Positions 45,233-45,797 of a stretch of 45,797 bases of DNA are shown piece by piece. The translations under genes were made by a program, and so were the position numbers. The notes under the pieces are model-generated. The model saw only the letters and a list, made by a program, of their open reading frames with translations, did no database searches and was not told where the DNA came from. Every line of letters begins with the position of its first letter. Position 1 is the stretch's first letter. This DNA comes from Micractinium sp. NFX-FRZ (taxonomy: Eukaryota > Chlorophyta > Trebouxiophyceae > Chlorellales > Chlorellaceae), in the NCBI GenBank assembly GCA_029339195.1, contig JAPTJF010000483.1:1-45797 (forward strand). The letters are read 5' to 3'.

Positions 45233-45797
45233 ATGATCGGTGGTTTGGAGCTGCTGACCCACGCTCTGGTGCGCCCTTTATCTGTTTTGCATAGTTGGGA
45301 TTCAAGCGGGCAGTCTTTGAACCGGGCGCCCGAAAACACAGCACCTCTTCAACGCCTGCCACCGGCCCACCACCCTCCCCCGCTCTCCTGCCGCCGCCGT
45401 ACCCCTGCTGCCGCTGGCCCTGCAGGTGGTGAGCGGGGTGGCGCTTGTGCTCGCATGGCGTGGCAGCCGCTTCTCCTTGCAGTTTGAGCGTGGACAGCAG
45501 TGGGACGGCTACGCTCCAGGGCTGCAGCACGGTGCCCTGTTTGGCCGGCGGGTGGTGAGTAAGCTGTTCTGCCGGAAATGGTTACCGCAGTGCGTGGGGC
45601 CCCTTGTTGCTCACGCTGCCGCTGCCAGTCCGCCGGTGTGCATCAGGCGCTGTGCCTGAAGTTAACAGGTCTCTGATGCATGCCACAGCATCGCTGCAGC
45701 GGCGTGTGATGTTGCCTGGGGGTAGGGTTGGGGGTAACCCCTTGAGTGCTGTGGAAATAACTGGTTATAACGCTACATAACTCAACCGTTAGTTGTA
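45233..45797 (+). CDS. 5' part of an unrecognised gene, running off the window
   Basis: Not recognised. Two candidate exons join in phase 0: 45233-45268, starting with ATG (MIGGLELLTHAL) and followed by GTGCGC, and 45426-45554, preceded by CCCTGCAG and followed by the strong donor GTGAGT. The joined peptide has a short hydrophobic stretch (LVVSGVALVLAW) followed by a charged segment (RGSRFSLQFERGQQWDGYAP), which could be a membrane-anchored N-terminus. A possible third exon begins at about 45700 after CGCTGCAG. The exon at 45426-45554 is the best supported because of its two good splice sites. The 3' end lies outside the window. Confidence 0.4.

Noticed and set aside
1..45797. Mobile elements, tRNA, rRNA, viral or defence genes
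   Set aside because: No transposase, reverse transcriptase, long terminal or inverted repeats, structural RNA signature, or viral domain was recognised on either strand.

Overview
This window is nuclear DNA from an intron-rich, GC-rich eukaryote, most likely a green alga (Chlorophyta). The evidence is: nearly every gene is split into many short exons with strong TGCAG acceptors; coding third positions are GC-rich; one gene begins with a plastid-transit-like, Arg/Ser/Ala-rich leader; and the splicing factor 1 gene carries RNA-recognition motifs downstream of its KH domain, which is the green-plant architecture. The species cannot be named from sequence alone.

Layout, left to right: a poorly resolved GC-rich segment (1-373); TAF6 on + (374-2593); the DEAD-box helicase SPB4/DDX55 on - (6825 down to 2630); eIF3c on + (7335-15043); splicing factor 1/branch-point-binding protein on + (15427-20154); a plastid-type atypical SDR oxidoreductase on + (20707-22534); the giant TRRAP/Tra1 gene on - (45061 down to 22790, about half the window); and the first exons of an unrecognised + gene from 45233 that runs off the right end. 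I assembled five genes exon by exon with all phases closing: TAF6 (8 exons, 397 aa), SPB4 (17 exons, 585 aa), eIF3c (31 exons, 919 aa), SF1 (19 exons, 694 aa) and SDR (8 exons, 267 aa). TRRAP was recognised by domain blocks along its length, with only its 3' exons placed exactly.

Almost everything here is gene-expression machinery: transcription initiation and coactivation (TAF6, TRRAP), branch-point recognition in splicing (SF1), 60S ribosome assembly (SPB4) and translation initiation (eIF3c). Nothing suggests an operon. The genes sit as a compact housekeeping block with two divergent promoters (SPB4/eIF3c and TRRAP/unknown), a very tight convergent pair (TAF6/SPB4, 36 bp between stop codons) and a looser convergent pair (SDR/TRRAP). 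No mobile element, tRNA, rRNA, CRISPR or viral gene was seen.

The most unusual signal is in the introns. Nine of the 78 introns resolved in the five assembled genes can only be spliced in frame with a GC donor (GC-AG introns), with a tenth ambiguous, far above the roughly one percent usual in plants and animals. Other points of interest are the duplicated RRM and single zinc knuckle of SF1, a probable start-codon-only first exon in eIF3c, and several young tandem duplications inside introns.
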